Shown here piece after piece: positions 8,578-16,298 of a stretch of DNA of 64,000 nt. Source of the stretch: Bacteroidales bacterium UBA1756 (GTDB lineage: Bacteria; Bacteroidota; Bacteroidia; Bacteroidales; WCHB1-69); NCBI GenBank assembly GCA_002314795.1, contig DCHI01000045.1, positions 1 to 64,000 of the forward strand, written 5' to 3'. Every line of letters begins with the position of its first letter. The stretch's first letter is position 1. Both the position numbers and the translations under genes were made by a program. The notes beneath the pieces were generated by a model. That model was given only the letters and a program-made list of their open reading frames with translations. It searched no databases and was not told the origin of the DNA.

Positions 8578-8768
8578 GTTGTGCATTTTTTGACAATAAA
8601 TTCCGAATTTCATCCAAATCAATCAGAAAAAAACACCTGACAAGCGCACAATAATGCGAAAAATTTAGTTATAATTTATTATAAAACAATGAATTATAAA
8701 AAATAATAATATATTCTGCAAAACTATTGATTATTTTTCTATTTTTGCACACTCGTTTCAAGCGACTT
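8578..8768 (+). promoter_or_regulatory. AT-rich intergenic stretch with the tRNA-Glu promoter
   Basis: No gene is visible. The last 30 bases hold TATTTTTG (8740-8747), 21 nt before tRNA-Glu. Upstream is an AT-rich run with the short inverted repeat TTATAATT/AATTATAA around 8670-8700, which may simply reflect composition. Confidence 0.65.
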
Positions 8769-8842
8769 GCTGGATTCGTCTAGTGGCCCAGGACGTCAGG
8801 TTTTCATCCTGAAGATCGGGGGTTCGACTCCCCCATCCAGTA
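8769..8842 (+). tRNA. tRNA-Glu (anticodon TTC)
   Basis: The sequence folds as a cloverleaf. The acceptor GCTGGAT pairs with ATCCAGT (the first pair is G-T). The D arm contains the tRNA-Glu hallmark CGTCTAGTGGCCCAGGAC. The anticodon stem TCAGG/CCTGA has loop TTTTCAT, and the T stem GGGGG/CCCCC has loop TTCGACT. The anticodon TTC reads GAA and GAG. The discriminator is A and CCA is not encoded. Confidence 0.96.
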
Positions 8843-8843
8843 C

Positions 8844-8877
8844 AAAAAAAGCTTCCCGAATGGAAGCTTTTTTTGTT
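8844..8877 (+). terminator. Rho-independent terminator of tRNA-Glu
   Basis: AAAAAAAGCTTCC and GGAAGCTTTTTTT form a long perfect stem with a 5-nt loop (CGAAT) and a run of T residues immediately after the tRNA. Confidence 0.9.
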
Positions 8878-8909
8878 TTATCCCGTTTAAGTTTTTTTAC
8901 CAAAATCTC

Positions 8910-8939
8910 TTTGATTTACAATAAAAAAGAGTACTTTTG
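8910..8939 (+). promoter_or_regulatory. Promoter of hppA with both Bacteroidota elements
   Basis: The -33 element TTTG (8910-8913) and the -7 box TACTTTTG (8932-8939) are separated by 18 bp, close to the consensus spacing. The ATG of the pyrophosphatase is about 60 nt downstream. Confidence 0.8.
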
Positions 8940-8999
8940 CAGCCCGTTTCTAACGGGGTGTGGAAATTTGTAAATTATTAAAATACAATATATTACATT

Positions 9000-11402
9000 A
9001 TGAAGAAAAGATTGTTTATGGCGGCAATGCTGCTCTGTCCTTTGCTTTTGAGTGCCAGTGAGGCCGATTTGACCTTGCCGGACTTCACCCAAGTCAGCTT
9101 TTTTAATGGAGCACTCACCGGAAAATCTCTCCTCCTCTGGGGTGCCATCATCGTGATCATCGGACTGCTGTTCGGACTTTTACAAGCCCTTCGAATCCGC
9201 AGAAAACCCGTCCACAATTCTATGAAAAAAGTGGCGGAAACCATTTATGAAACTTGCAAAACCTATCTGCTTCAGCAGGGAAAATTCCTGCTTATTCTGT
9301 TCGCCATCATCGGTGCCATCATCTGTTTCTACTTCGGTTTTCTGAACGGCAAGTCATTTCCGCAGGTGCTCACCATTTTGTTATGGACCATCTTGGGAAT
9401 CAGCGGCTCGTACGTGGTTGCCTGGTTCGGTATCCGCATCAACACCTTTGCCAATAGCCGCACCTCCTTCGCCTCTTTGCAAGGCAAGCCGTGGCCCGTT
9501 GTCTCCCTTCCGTTGCAATCCGGAATGAGCGTCGGTTTGTTGCTGATTACCATTGAGTTATTATTGATGTTGGTGATTCTGCTTTTCATTCCCGCCGAAA
9601 GTGCCGGCGCGTGCCTCATCGGATTCGCTATCGGTGAATCCTTGGGTGCCAGCGCCTTGCGTATTGCAGGTGGTATTTTCACCAAGATTGCCGACATCGG
9701 TTCCGACTTGATGAAGGTTATTTTCAAGATTGGGGAAGATGACCCGAGAAACCCGGGCGTTATCGCCGATTGTACCGGTGACAACGCAGGCGACAGCGTC
9801 GGTCCTACCGCCGATGGTTTTGAAACGTATGGTGTTACCGGCGTCGCACTCATATCATTTATCATTCTCGCCGTTCCTTCCGTCGAATTGCAAGCCCTCC
9901 TCATCGTCTGGATTTTCGCTATGCGCATCTTGATGGTTTTCACCTCTTTGGTTTCCTACGGCATCAATGATGTCATTTCCAAAATCAAATACAAAGAATC
10001 CAACAATTTCAACTTCGAAAGTCCGCTCACCTCTTTGGTGTGGATTACCTCCATCGTTTCCATTCTGGTGACTTTCGCAATCAGTTATCTTTTAATGAAC
10101 AACTACGGTTTTGCTGCGGAGGGTTCCGTCTCAGCAAGCATTTCCGGTGATATGTGGTGGCGTCTTGCTTCCATCATCAGTTTGGGAACATTGGCCGCCG
10201 CCGTTATTCCCGAATTGACGAAAGCGTTCACCAGTTCCAACTCCCGCCACGTTCAAGAAGTGGTGACGGCTTCTCGCGAAGGCGGCGCCTCGCTGACCAT
10301 TTTGTCAGGTATGGTCGCCGGCAACTTCAGCGCATTCTGGAAAGGTATCGTGATGGTTGGATTGATGTTCGCCGCATTCTTCTTCTCTGCCTCCGGTCTT
10401 GAAATCTTCGGCACGTATTATGCTATTTTCGCTTTCGGTTTGGTTGCTTTCGGTTTCCTCGGTATGGGTCCTGTTACCATCGCTGTTGACAGTTACGGAC
10501 CGGTTACCGACAATGCCCAATCCGTTTTTGAACTTTCACAGATTGAACGTATTCCCGCCATCAAGTCCGAAATTGAAAAAGACTATGGTTTTGTTCCGGA
10601 TTTTGAAAAAGGTAAATATTTCTTGGAAGCCAACGATGGTGCTGGCAATACTTTCAAAGCAACGGCCAAGCCCGTTTTGATTGGTACGGCTGTCGTAGGT
10701 GCTACCACGATGATTTTCGCCATCATCTTGTTGCTCAACAGTCTGGGACTTTTGAATCTCAGTTTGACGGATGCGCCTGTCATCCTCGGATTGATTACCG
10801 GTGGCGCGGTTATCTTCTGGTTTAGCGGCGCTTCTATGCAAGCCGTCACGACGGGTGCTTATCGTGCCGTGGAATTCATCAAGAAGAATCTCAACCTCAA
10901 CAAGACCGAGGCCGACATCGAAGACTCGAAAACGGTGGTCAAAATCTGTACGCGCTATGCCCAACAGGGAATGTGGAACATTTTTGCCGTCATTTTCTGT
11001 CTGACCTTGGCCTTCGCCTTTTTCGATCCGAACTTCTTCGTCGCCTACTTGATTTCCATCGCCATTTTCGGACTTTTCCAAGCCATTTATATGGCCAATG
11101 CCGGTGGCGCGTGGGATAACGCCAAAAAGGTTGTAGAAGTTGACTTGAAAGAGAAAAATACTGATTTACACGCTGCTACTGTTATTGGAGATACCGTCGG
11201 CGACCCGTACAAAGACACCTCCTCCGTGGCAATGAATCCCATCATCAAATTCTCCACGCTGTTTGGAATGTTGGCGGTTGAAATCGCCGTGGTGATGAAA
11301 ATGGCTGAAACCGACTACACTCCGTACATCGGTGCCTTCTTCCTCATCGTTGGCCTCTTCTTCGTTTACAGATCCTTCTACGGAATGAGAATTAAAAATT
11401 AA
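9000..11402 (+). CDS. hppA: Membrane-bound pyrophosphatase, ion-pumping (Na+ or H+)
   Basis: This 800-residue protein has about 16 membrane helices. It couples hydrolysis of pyrophosphate to pumping Na+ or H+ across the inner membrane. Visible motifs are DIGSDLMK near residue 236, EDDPRNPGVIADCTGDNAGD near 246-265, GGAWDNAKKVVE near 700 and GDTVGDPYKDTSS near 730. The last motif has SSVAMN where many families have SGPALN, as in the Bacteroides-type enzymes. The N-terminus looks like a signal peptide. The promoter lies at 8910-8939 and a 56-codon gene follows after 20 bp. Confidence 0.96.
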   Translation: MKKRLFMAAMLLCPLLLSASEADLTLPDFTQVSFFNGALTGKSLLLWGAIIVIIGLLFGLLQALRIRRKPVHNSMKKVAETIYETCKTYLLQQGKFLLILFAIIGAIICFYFGFLNGKSFPQVLTILLWTILGISGSYVVAWFGIRINTFANSRTSFASLQGKPWPVVSLPLQSGMSVGLLLITIELLLMLVILLFIPAESAGACLIGFAIGESLGASALRIAGGIFTKIADIGSDLMKVIFKIGEDDPRNPGVIADCTGDNAGDSVGPTADGFETYGVTGVALISFIILAVPSVELQALLIVWIFAMRILMVFTSLVSYGINDVISKIKYKESNNFNFESPLTSLVWITSIVSILVTFAISYLLMNNYGFAAEGSVSASISGDMWWRLASIISLGTLAAAVIPELTKAFTSSNSRHVQEVVTASREGGASLTILSGMVAGNFSAFWKGIVMVGLMFAAFFFSASGLEIFGTYYAIFAFGLVAFGFLGMGPVTIAVDSYGPVTDNAQSVFELSQIERIPAIKSEIEKDYGFVPDFEKGKYFLEANDGAGNTFKATAKPVLIGTAVVGATTMIFAIILLLNSLGLLNLSLTDAPVILGLITGGAVIFWFSGASMQAVTTGAYRAVEFIKKNLNLNKTEADIEDSKTVVKICTRYAQQGMWNIFAVIFCLTLAFAFFDPNFFVAYLISIAIFGLFQAIYMANAGGAWDNAKKVVEVDLKEKNTDLHAATVIGDTVGDPYKDTSSVAMNPIIKFSTLFGMLAVEIAVVMKMAETDYTPYIGAFFLIVGLFFVYRSFYGMRIKN

Positions 11403-11422
11403 TTTACTGATAATCAAGAATT

Positions 11423-11593
11423 ATGGATAATAACATTAAAGTTAAAATCGACGAGGTTCTTCAGGAGATTTCACAAATCAATGACCTCAACCAAAAAGTG
11501 GATATTCTCACCTATATGCAGCAGCAATCGGGATTTATGCTCTGGCAATTGGAAGAAGATCTTCACGTGGACCAGAATATGAAAAACATATAG
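11423..11593 (+). CDS. Small 56-residue helical protein downstream of the pyrophosphatase
   Basis: An ATG at 11423 opens a 56-residue frame ending in TAG at 11591-11593. It starts MDNNIKVKIDEVLQEISQIN and contains a heptad-like hydrophobic pattern (VDEVLQEISQINDLNQKVDI shifted), then QQQSGFMLWQLEEDLHVDQN. It has no signal peptide or membrane helix, so a small cytoplasmic coiled-coil protein is likely. It starts 20 bp after hppA and is followed by a terminator, so it is almost certainly cotranscribed. Function is unknown; a regulator or partner of the pump is speculation. Confidence 0.7.
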   Translation: MDNNIKVKIDEVLQEISQINDLNQKVDILTYMQQQSGFMLWQLEEDLHVDQNMKNI

Positions 11594-11617
11594 TTTCAGT
11601 TTTTAGACACAAACAAC

Positions 11618-11649
11618 AAGGGCTCCATATTTCTGTGGGGCCTTTTTTT
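11618..11649 (+). terminator. Terminator of the hppA unit
   Basis: AAGGGCTCC and GGGGCCTT pair with one bulged G and one T-G pair, followed by seven T residues. Confidence 0.75.
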
Positions 11650-11655
11650 GTGTTA

Positions 11656-11680
11656 CGTTCTTAAAGTTTGTAAAGTGGTG
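11656..11680 (+). repeat. Short degenerate copy of the AGTTTRTAA nonamer repeat
   Basis: CGTTCTTAA (11656-11664) and AGTTTGTAA (11665-11673) are two 9-bp units, followed by AGTGGTG. The same end sequence, GTAAAGTGGTG, closes the large array at 49397-49468. The copy lies between two convergent genes. Confidence 0.55.
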
Positions 11681-11711
11681 GGCTTTTGAGACCGAGACTT
11701 AGAAAATCAAT

Positions 11712-12170
11712 CTAATTTTCTAAATAGACCGTGATTTCGTACGGAGCATCTACGTCGGTGAAATACTCGTTAACATATTCGGATTCACGAATATAGTCCT
11801 TCAGTTCGTTTTTGGTGAAACGATAGGAATTAAGGCCGATTCCTTTGTGACTGGATAACTCTTTCATATCCAAGTCAATGTTTCTGTTTTTTTGAGAAAA
11901 ATCGGGGGTGAGATAGACGAACCCCTTCGCCTTGAATTTGAGGGAGATGGTAGGGTCGGAGCAGGTAGCTTTCGTTCTTCCTTCTGGAAGATTGATGCAC
12001 TCAACGGAATAGTCCAATACCACCTCATACTCTCGGGAAAAAGTGAGAACACACCAAATGAGCGCACTGATTCCTAAGCAGATAAAAAAAGTCAAGGAGG
12101 GCAACTGAACGCGCTGCCCTACCTTGTTTGCAATACCATTGTTATTTTTTGTTGGCTTCATTCTCGTCAA
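11712..12170 (-). CDS. YbbR-like domain protein (CdaR-type), short form
   Basis: This 152-residue protein has a basic N-terminus, one membrane helix (LTFFICLGISALIWCVLTF, about residues 27-45) and a periplasmic domain with YbbR-like strands such as VVLDYSVECINLPEG and SLKFKAKGF. YbbR/CdaR proteins usually carry two to four repeats; this one has room for about one. It overlaps yajC by 29 bp and is the last gene of the nusB operon, a position often held by a YbbR gene in Bacteroidales. The start could be the Met at residue 4. Confidence 0.7.
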   Translation of the reverse strand: MTRMKPTKNNNGIANKVGQRVQLPSLTFFICLGISALIWCVLTFSREYEVVLDYSVECINLPEGRTKATCSDPTISLKFKAKGFVYLTPDFSQKNRNIDLDMKELSSHKGIGLNSYRFTKNELKDYIRESEYVNEYFTDVDAPYEITVYLEN

Positions 12171-12468
12171 TGGCTATAGCTGCCTTTTCAACTTTGAGTT
12201 TGACGCCGTCTTCTACTTCGATAATGAAAGTAGTGTCTTGGACATCACTGATTTTTCCGTGAATACCACCGATGGTTACTACGTGGTCGCCACGTTTGAG
12301 GGCCTCGCGAGCTTCCTGGACTTTTTTCTGTTTCTTCTGTTGCGGACGAATCATAAAGAGCCAGAAGATGAGGATGATGGCTACGAAGAAAATAAGCATT
12401 TGCCAGCTACCGCCGCCCGAAGCTTGTCCTTCAGCGGGCTGAGCCATTAATAAAAAAAGATTGTTCAT
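12142..12468 (-). CDS. yajC: Preprotein translocase accessory subunit YajC
   Basis: This 108-residue protein has one membrane helix (MLIFFVAIILIFWLFMI) followed by the family motif RPQQKKQKKVQEA and the domain LKRGDHVVTIGGIHGKI. YajC associates with SecDF at the Sec translocon. It lies 31 bp after the DUF1573 lipoprotein gene and overlaps the YbbR-like gene, so the operon order is nusB - DUF1573 - yajC - YbbR. Confidence 0.95.
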   Translation of the reverse strand: MNNLFLLMAQPAEGQASGGGSWQMLIFFVAIILIFWLFMIRPQQKKQKKVQEAREALKRGDHVVTIGGIHGKISDVQDTTFIIEVEDGVKLKVEKAAIAIDENEANKK

Positions 12469-12499
12469 TCTAAAAAATATTTAAGGTGAATAAATGTGA

Positions 12500-12946
12500 T
12501 TACGGGATTTGTACGTCCGCACTGATTTTCAAGAGGGTGCGGGTAGGATAGGTGTTGGCCGCAATTGTTACCACATTGGTGGTAGGACCTTTCTTGGTTT
12601 TGGAATCGAAAGTGACTTTGATTTCAGACGTTTCCCCGGGCTTGATGGGCGCTTTCGGTGGCGTAGATGTGGTGCAACCGCAGGAGGCGTGTGCCGAGCT
12701 GATGATGAGGTCGGACTTGCCGGTGTTGGTGAACACGAACACGTGGCTCAGGCGTTCCCCTTGCATTACTTTGCCAAAATCATATTCGGTCTCCTTGAAT
12801 TCAATCTTGGGACCGTTTTCGTCTTTCACAACAACCTCGCCGCCTTCAGCAGTGGCGGGATTGTGAACGACCGGCTCTTTGGAACCGCAATTGGCAAACA
12901 GGGTAAGAAAAAGTGCAAAGACAATAAGCTTGTATAAAGATTTCAT
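12500..12946 (-). CDS. DUF1573 domain lipoprotein
   Basis: This 148-residue protein has a lipoprotein signal (ALFLTLFANC, lipidated Cys near residue 20). It carries one DUF1573 domain with the hallmark DFGKVMQGERLSHVFVFTN followed by the Cys pair in ASCGCTT. The domain has an immunoglobulin-like (HYDIN/ASPM) fold and is common in Bacteroidota envelopes. Its function is not established. It follows nusB by 13 bp in the same operon. Confidence 0.88.
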   Translation of the reverse strand: MKSLYKLIVFALFLTLFANCGSKEPVVHNPATAEGGEVVVKDENGPKIEFKETEYDFGKVMQGERLSHVFVFTNTGKSDLIISSAHASCGCTTSTPPKAPIKPGETSEIKVTFDSKTKKGPTTNVVTIAANTYPTRTLLKISADVQIP

Positions 12947-12959
12947 TTCGTATTGAACT

Positions 12960-13916
12960 TTATTTCAAAGATTGATTTAACAACCCACGCCCCATCTTGT
13001 TCAGCTTTCCGGAATCACGCAGGTCGTTGGCGATTTTGTCAATCATCCCGTTGATGAACGTACCGCTCTTGTCAGATCCGTACGTTTTGGCAATTTCAAT
13101 GTATTCGTTGATGGTGACTTTTACCGGAATGCTCGGAAACTCCAGCAATTCGCAAAGGGCCATCTTCATCAAGATCATATCCGTTCCGATGATTCGTTCC
13201 GCTTCCCAGTTGTGAAGTTTCTTTTCAATTGTGGCAAAGTATTCCTTGTCGTTGACAACTGTTTTCTTGAAAAGCGTTTGGTAGAATTTCACATCTTCCG
13301 CTTCATCTTTATATAAAGGAGAAATTTCCACCTGCTCGTGAGACGCCTTCCAGAAAGTGATGTTTTGATAGACGAGCAAGAGCGCATCGTTGAAGTCGTC
13401 GAACCAGTGGGCGTATTTTTCTTCAAAGAACCAATGGAGCAATTTGCTTTCTGCCAAAACTTTTTCAATGATGGCCAAAACCAATTCTTTGTCTGCTTTG
13501 TAGGACGGCGTTTCGGCATTCATACAAACTTCGTATTCCGGGAGTTTCGTGATTTCGGAATAAATCTGAGAAATCAGTTCCACTTGGGAACTCCAGTTGA
13601 CGTGAAGTTTGTTCCATTTTTTCCGAAGCTCCTCATTTTCTTCCATTTGCTTGATGACCAAGTTGTCAACGAAGCGGGTGTTCGGGTTGAGGTCTTCCGG
13701 TGTGGGAAAGTTTTTGTTCTTACGCTCCTCGAATTTCGCTGTCACATAGTCTTTTATTTCAGGAAAAATAGAGAAGAAATAGAAAGAAAGGTTACTACAA
13801 TTCTCAATGGATTTATCTAATTTTTTCAAGCCGTCGGGAATGCTTTCCGTTGGATTTGCACCACGTGCGTAAAGGGCCTGCATTACCTTGATTCGCAAAT
13901 ATCTCCTACTAATCAT
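12960..13916 (-). CDS. nusB: Transcription antitermination factor NusB, long Bacteroidota form
   Basis: This 318-residue protein starts MISRRYLRIKVMQALYA, the NusB RNA-binding N-terminus. It ends with the conserved helical core RIIGTDMILMKMALCELLEF and TINEYIEIAKTYGSDKS. NusB binds boxA RNA with S10 and supports rRNA antitermination. The protein is about twice the length of Escherichia coli NusB, with an inserted helical middle, as usual in Bacteroidota. The ATG at 13916 was chosen over one 21 bp upstream because it fits the family and lies 18 nt after the promoter. Confidence 0.93.
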   Translation of the reverse strand: MISRRYLRIKVMQALYARGANPTESIPDGLKKLDKSIENCSNLSFYFFSIFPEIKDYVTAKFEERKNKNFPTPEDLNPNTRFVDNLVIKQMEENEELRKKWNKLHVNWSSQVELISQIYSEITKLPEYEVCMNAETPSYKADKELVLAIIEKVLAESKLLHWFFEEKYAHWFDDFNDALLLVYQNITFWKASHEQVEISPLYKDEAEDVKFYQTLFKKTVVNDKEYFATIEKKLHNWEAERIIGTDMILMKMALCELLEFPSIPVKVTINEYIEIAKTYGSDKSGTFINGMIDKIANDLRDSGKLNKMGRGLLNQSLK

Positions 13917-13934
13917 ATTATAAAAATTGGGGTG

Positions 13935-13942
13935 CAAAAATA
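13935..13942 (-). promoter_or_regulatory. TAnnTTTG promoter box of the nusB operon
   Basis: The minus strand reads TATTTTTGC 18 nt before the nusB ATG. Directly upstream of it (9 bp) begins the nonamer array at 13952-14011. Confidence 0.75.
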
Positions 13943-13951
13943 CGATTTAAT

Positions 13952-14011
13952 AGTTTATAAAGTTTTTAAAGTTTGTAAAGTTTATAAAGTTCGTAAAGTT
14001 TATAAAGTTTG
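13952..14011 (+). repeat. Nonamer tandem array AGTTTRTAA (6.7 copies) abutting the nusB promoter
   Basis: Six full 9-bp units run from 13952 to 14005: AGTTTATAA, AGTTTTTAA, AGTTTGTAA, AGTTTATAA, AGTTCGTAA and AGTTTATAA. A partial unit follows to 14011. Read toward nusB (minus strand) the array is (TTATAAACT)n and ends 9 bp before the TATTTTTG box, where a -33 element would normally lie. Confidence 0.9.
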
Positions 14012-14080
14012 CAGGGGGAGCAGAGGGGGTGGAGAATATTTAAAAAAAGTGAAAGCGAGTTTCTCCGTATGTTTTTTTTG

Positions 14081-14088
14081 TAATTTTG
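14081..14088 (+). promoter_or_regulatory. TAnnTTTG promoter box of the small lipoprotein gene
   Basis: TAATTTTGCC lies 62 nt before the ATG at 14150. TTTG is also present immediately before it (14077-14080). Confidence 0.7.
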
Positions 14089-14149
14089 CCGCACTTTTCA
14101 ATGAAGAAAAGTTTTTTTGTATTTAACAACGTTTTTAAATTCTATCACT

Positions 14150-14389
14150 ATGAAGAAAGTTTTTGCAGTTGCCGTTGTTGCTTTGGCAGGCGTAATGTTT
14201 TTTGCTTCTTGTGGCAAAAAATGTGTTTGTACTCGTTATGAAGATGGTAAGAAGATTGTTGCTACCAATTCAGACAACACTCGCTATTTCGACAAGGGTG
14301 CTTGTACACAACAATCCGTATCATCATACCAAGGATATTCCTACGTTACCGATGGAAAATTGGTTGACGTTGAAATCAAATGCAAATAA
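14150..14389 (+). CDS. Small lipoprotein, unknown function
   Basis: This 79-residue protein starts MKKVFAVAVVALAGVMFFAS followed by Cys, a clear lipoprotein signal with the lipidated Cys at residue 21. The mature part is about 58 residues with four further Cys (two in KKCVC close to the anchor), so disulfides are likely. The ATG at 14150 was chosen over an upstream non-ATG start because it begins the signal peptide. It has its own promoter and terminator, so it is a single-gene unit. No family was recognised. Confidence 0.8.
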   Translation: MKKVFAVAVVALAGVMFFASCGKKCVCTRYEDGKKIVATNSDNTRYFDKGACTQQSVSSYQGYSYVTDGKLVDVEIKCK

Positions 14390-14412
14390 TCATTTTTTGA
14401 TTATATTTTTTA

Positions 14413-14448
14413 AAAGAGGATGTGCCCTGTCATCCTCTTTTTTTTTGC
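14413..14448 (+). terminator. Strong terminator of the small lipoprotein gene
   Basis: AAAAGAGGATG and CATCCTCTTTT form an 11-bp stem with an 8-nt loop, followed by a run of T residues. Confidence 0.9.
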
Positions 14449-14488
14449 CTTAATTTTCTGCGGGAATTGTCAATTGCCAATTATATTG

Positions 14489-14496
14489 TACTTTTG
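14489..14496 (+). promoter_or_regulatory. TAnnTTTG promoter box of glnS
   Basis: TACTTTTGC lies 85 nt before the glnS ATG, and a TTG lies about 20 bp further upstream. The rest of the gap shows no other signal. Confidence 0.75.
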
Positions 14497-14580
14497 CGCC
14501 CGATTTTCTATTTTGGTGTGGAATTGTGAAAGTATCAGAAAATCATATCATTATCATCAAAACTAAACTCAATAGGCAAA

Positions 14581-16206
14581 ATGAACTTTATCGAAGAAAT
14601 CATTGAAAAAGATTTAGAAAATGGAAAAAACGGATCGAAAGTACATACTCGTTTCCCTCCGGAACCGAATGGCTATCTGCACATCGGACACGCCAAATCC
14701 ATTTGTCTGAATTTCGGTATCGCTAAGAAATACAATGGTTTATGCAACCTTCGCTTTGATGACACCAATCCTGTGAAGGAAGATGTTGAATATGTGGATT
14801 CCATCAAGGAGGATATCCAGTGGCTCGGTTTTCAATGGGCCGAAGAACACTATGCTTCCGACTATTTTGACCAACTTTACGAATGGGCTGAAAAGCTGAT
14901 TCGGGAAGGCCTTGCGTACGTGGACGACCAAACTCAGGAGGAAATCAGTGCGGGCCGCGGTGTTCCGACCAAACCCGGCACCGAAAGTCCGTACCGTAAC
15001 CGTTCCGCTGAAGAAAATCTCGACCTGTTCCGCCGGATGAAAGCTGGCGAATTTCCGGACGGAAGCAAGGTGCTCCGCGCCAAAACCGGTATGACTTCTC
15101 CGAATATGCATATGCGCGACCCGATTATGTACCGTATTCTTCATAGTCACCATCATCGCACGGGTGACAAATGGTGCATTTACCCGATGTACGATTTCGC
15201 GCACGGTCAGAGTGACTCCATCGAAGGGATCACCCACTCCATCTGTACCTTGGAATTTGAAATTCACCGCCCGCTGTACGACTGGTTCTGCGAAGCACTG
15301 AAAATCCATCACCCGCAGCAGATTGAGTTCGCCCGTCTGAACATCAACTATACCGTTATGAGCAAGCGCAAACTGATGCAGTTGGTTCGTGAACACTACG
15401 TTATGGGCTGGGATGACCCGCGTATGCCTACCATTTGCGGCCTCCGTCGCCGTGGCTATACGCCGGCCTCCGTCCGCAATTTTGCTGAAACGGTCGGTAT
15501 TGCCAAACGTGACAATATCATTGATGTTTCATTGTTGGAATTCTGCGCTCGCGAAGATCTTAACAAGGTGGCTACCAGAACGATGGCTGTTGTGGATCCT
15601 GTAAAATTGGTCATCGACAATTATCCGGAAGGCCAGGTCGAAATGATGCAGGCTGTCAATAATCCTGAAAATCCGGAGGCCGGCACCCGCGAAGTTCCTT
15701 TCACCAAGGAACTTTGGATTGAACGTGCTGACTTCCGTGAAGTCGCTGACAAGAAATTCTACCGCTTGACCATCGGTGGTGAGGTCCGTCTGAAATATGG
15801 TTACATCGTGAAATGCAGCCACGTGGATAAAGATGCGGATGGAAACATCACGGCCATTCACGTCACTTACGACCCCGAAACGAGAAGTGGTATGCCGCAA
15901 AGCAACCGCAAGGTGAAAGCCACCATCCATTGGGTCTCCGTGGCGCACGCCAAAAAAGCGGAAGTCCGTCTCTTTGAACGGCTTTTCACTGAGCCCGCTC
16001 CGGACGATGTGGAAGAAGGAAAAACGTTTCTGGACTGCCTGAATCCCAACTCACTCACCATTCAGGATGGTTGGGTTGAGGAAGGTCTCACGCTCTCCAA
16101 TCCCGAACGTCACTACCAATTTGAACGTATCGGCTATTTCTGCATCGACAAAGACTCCACGGATGAAAAAATCATATTCAACAAAACCGTCAGCCTGAAA
16201 CAATAA
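14581..16206 (+). CDS. glnS: Glutaminyl-tRNA synthetase
   Basis: This 541-residue class I synthetase charges tRNA-Gln. The HIGH motif is in PPEPNGYLHIGHAKS (HIGH at residues 34-37) and the KMSKS equivalent is VMSKRKL near 259-265. The FDDTNP segment near 60 is typical of GlnRS/GluRS. The beta-barrel anticodon-binding domains fill residues 340-541. The length is near the bacterial norm of 550. Its presence suggests direct charging rather than the amidotransferase route for tRNA-Gln. It has its own promoter, and no clear terminator separates it from the next gene. Confidence 0.97.
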   Translation: MNFIEEIIEKDLENGKNGSKVHTRFPPEPNGYLHIGHAKSICLNFGIAKKYNGLCNLRFDDTNPVKEDVEYVDSIKEDIQWLGFQWAEEHYASDYFDQLYEWAEKLIREGLAYVDDQTQEEISAGRGVPTKPGTESPYRNRSAEENLDLFRRMKAGEFPDGSKVLRAKTGMTSPNMHMRDPIMYRILHSHHHRTGDKWCIYPMYDFAHGQSDSIEGITHSICTLEFEIHRPLYDWFCEALKIHHPQQIEFARLNINYTVMSKRKLMQLVREHYVMGWDDPRMPTICGLRRRGYTPASVRNFAETVGIAKRDNIIDVSLLEFCAREDLNKVATRTMAVVDPVKLVIDNYPEGQVEMMQAVNNPENPEAGTREVPFTKELWIERADFREVADKKFYRLTIGGEVRLKYGYIVKCSHVDKDADGNITAIHVTYDPETRSGMPQSNRKVKATIHWVSVAHAKKAEVRLFERLFTEPAPDDVEEGKTFLDCLNPNSLTIQDGWVEEGLTLSNPERHYQFERIGYFCIDKDSTDEKIIFNKTVSLKQ

Positions 16207-16232
16207 TTTCCCACTAACCTCAAACTTTATAA

Positions 16233-16288
16233 CTTCATACTTTCTACTTCATACTTTCTACTTCATACTTTCTACTTCATACTTTCTA
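16233..16288 (+). repeat. Four perfect copies of a 14-bp tandem repeat
   Basis: CTTCATACTTTCTA occurs four times without a mismatch (16233-16246, 16247-16260, 16261-16274 and 16275-16288), followed by CTTTTTT. Each unit contains TACTTTCT, which is close to the -7 box TACTTTTG. The array ends 10 bp before the ATG of the thioredoxin gene, and no standard promoter box lies in the gap. Confidence 0.95.
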
Positions 16289-16298
16289 CTTTTTTATT

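Noticed and set aside
8578..8740. Possible small RNA gene in the AT-rich gap before tRNA-Glu
   Set aside because: Only one weak AT inverted repeat and no promoter other than that of the tRNA; nothing distinguishes it from ordinary intergenic DNA.
13952..14011. Possible CRISPR array from regularly spaced short repeats
   Set aside because: The units are 9 bp head to tail without spacers, so this is a simple tandem repeat. No cas genes are present.
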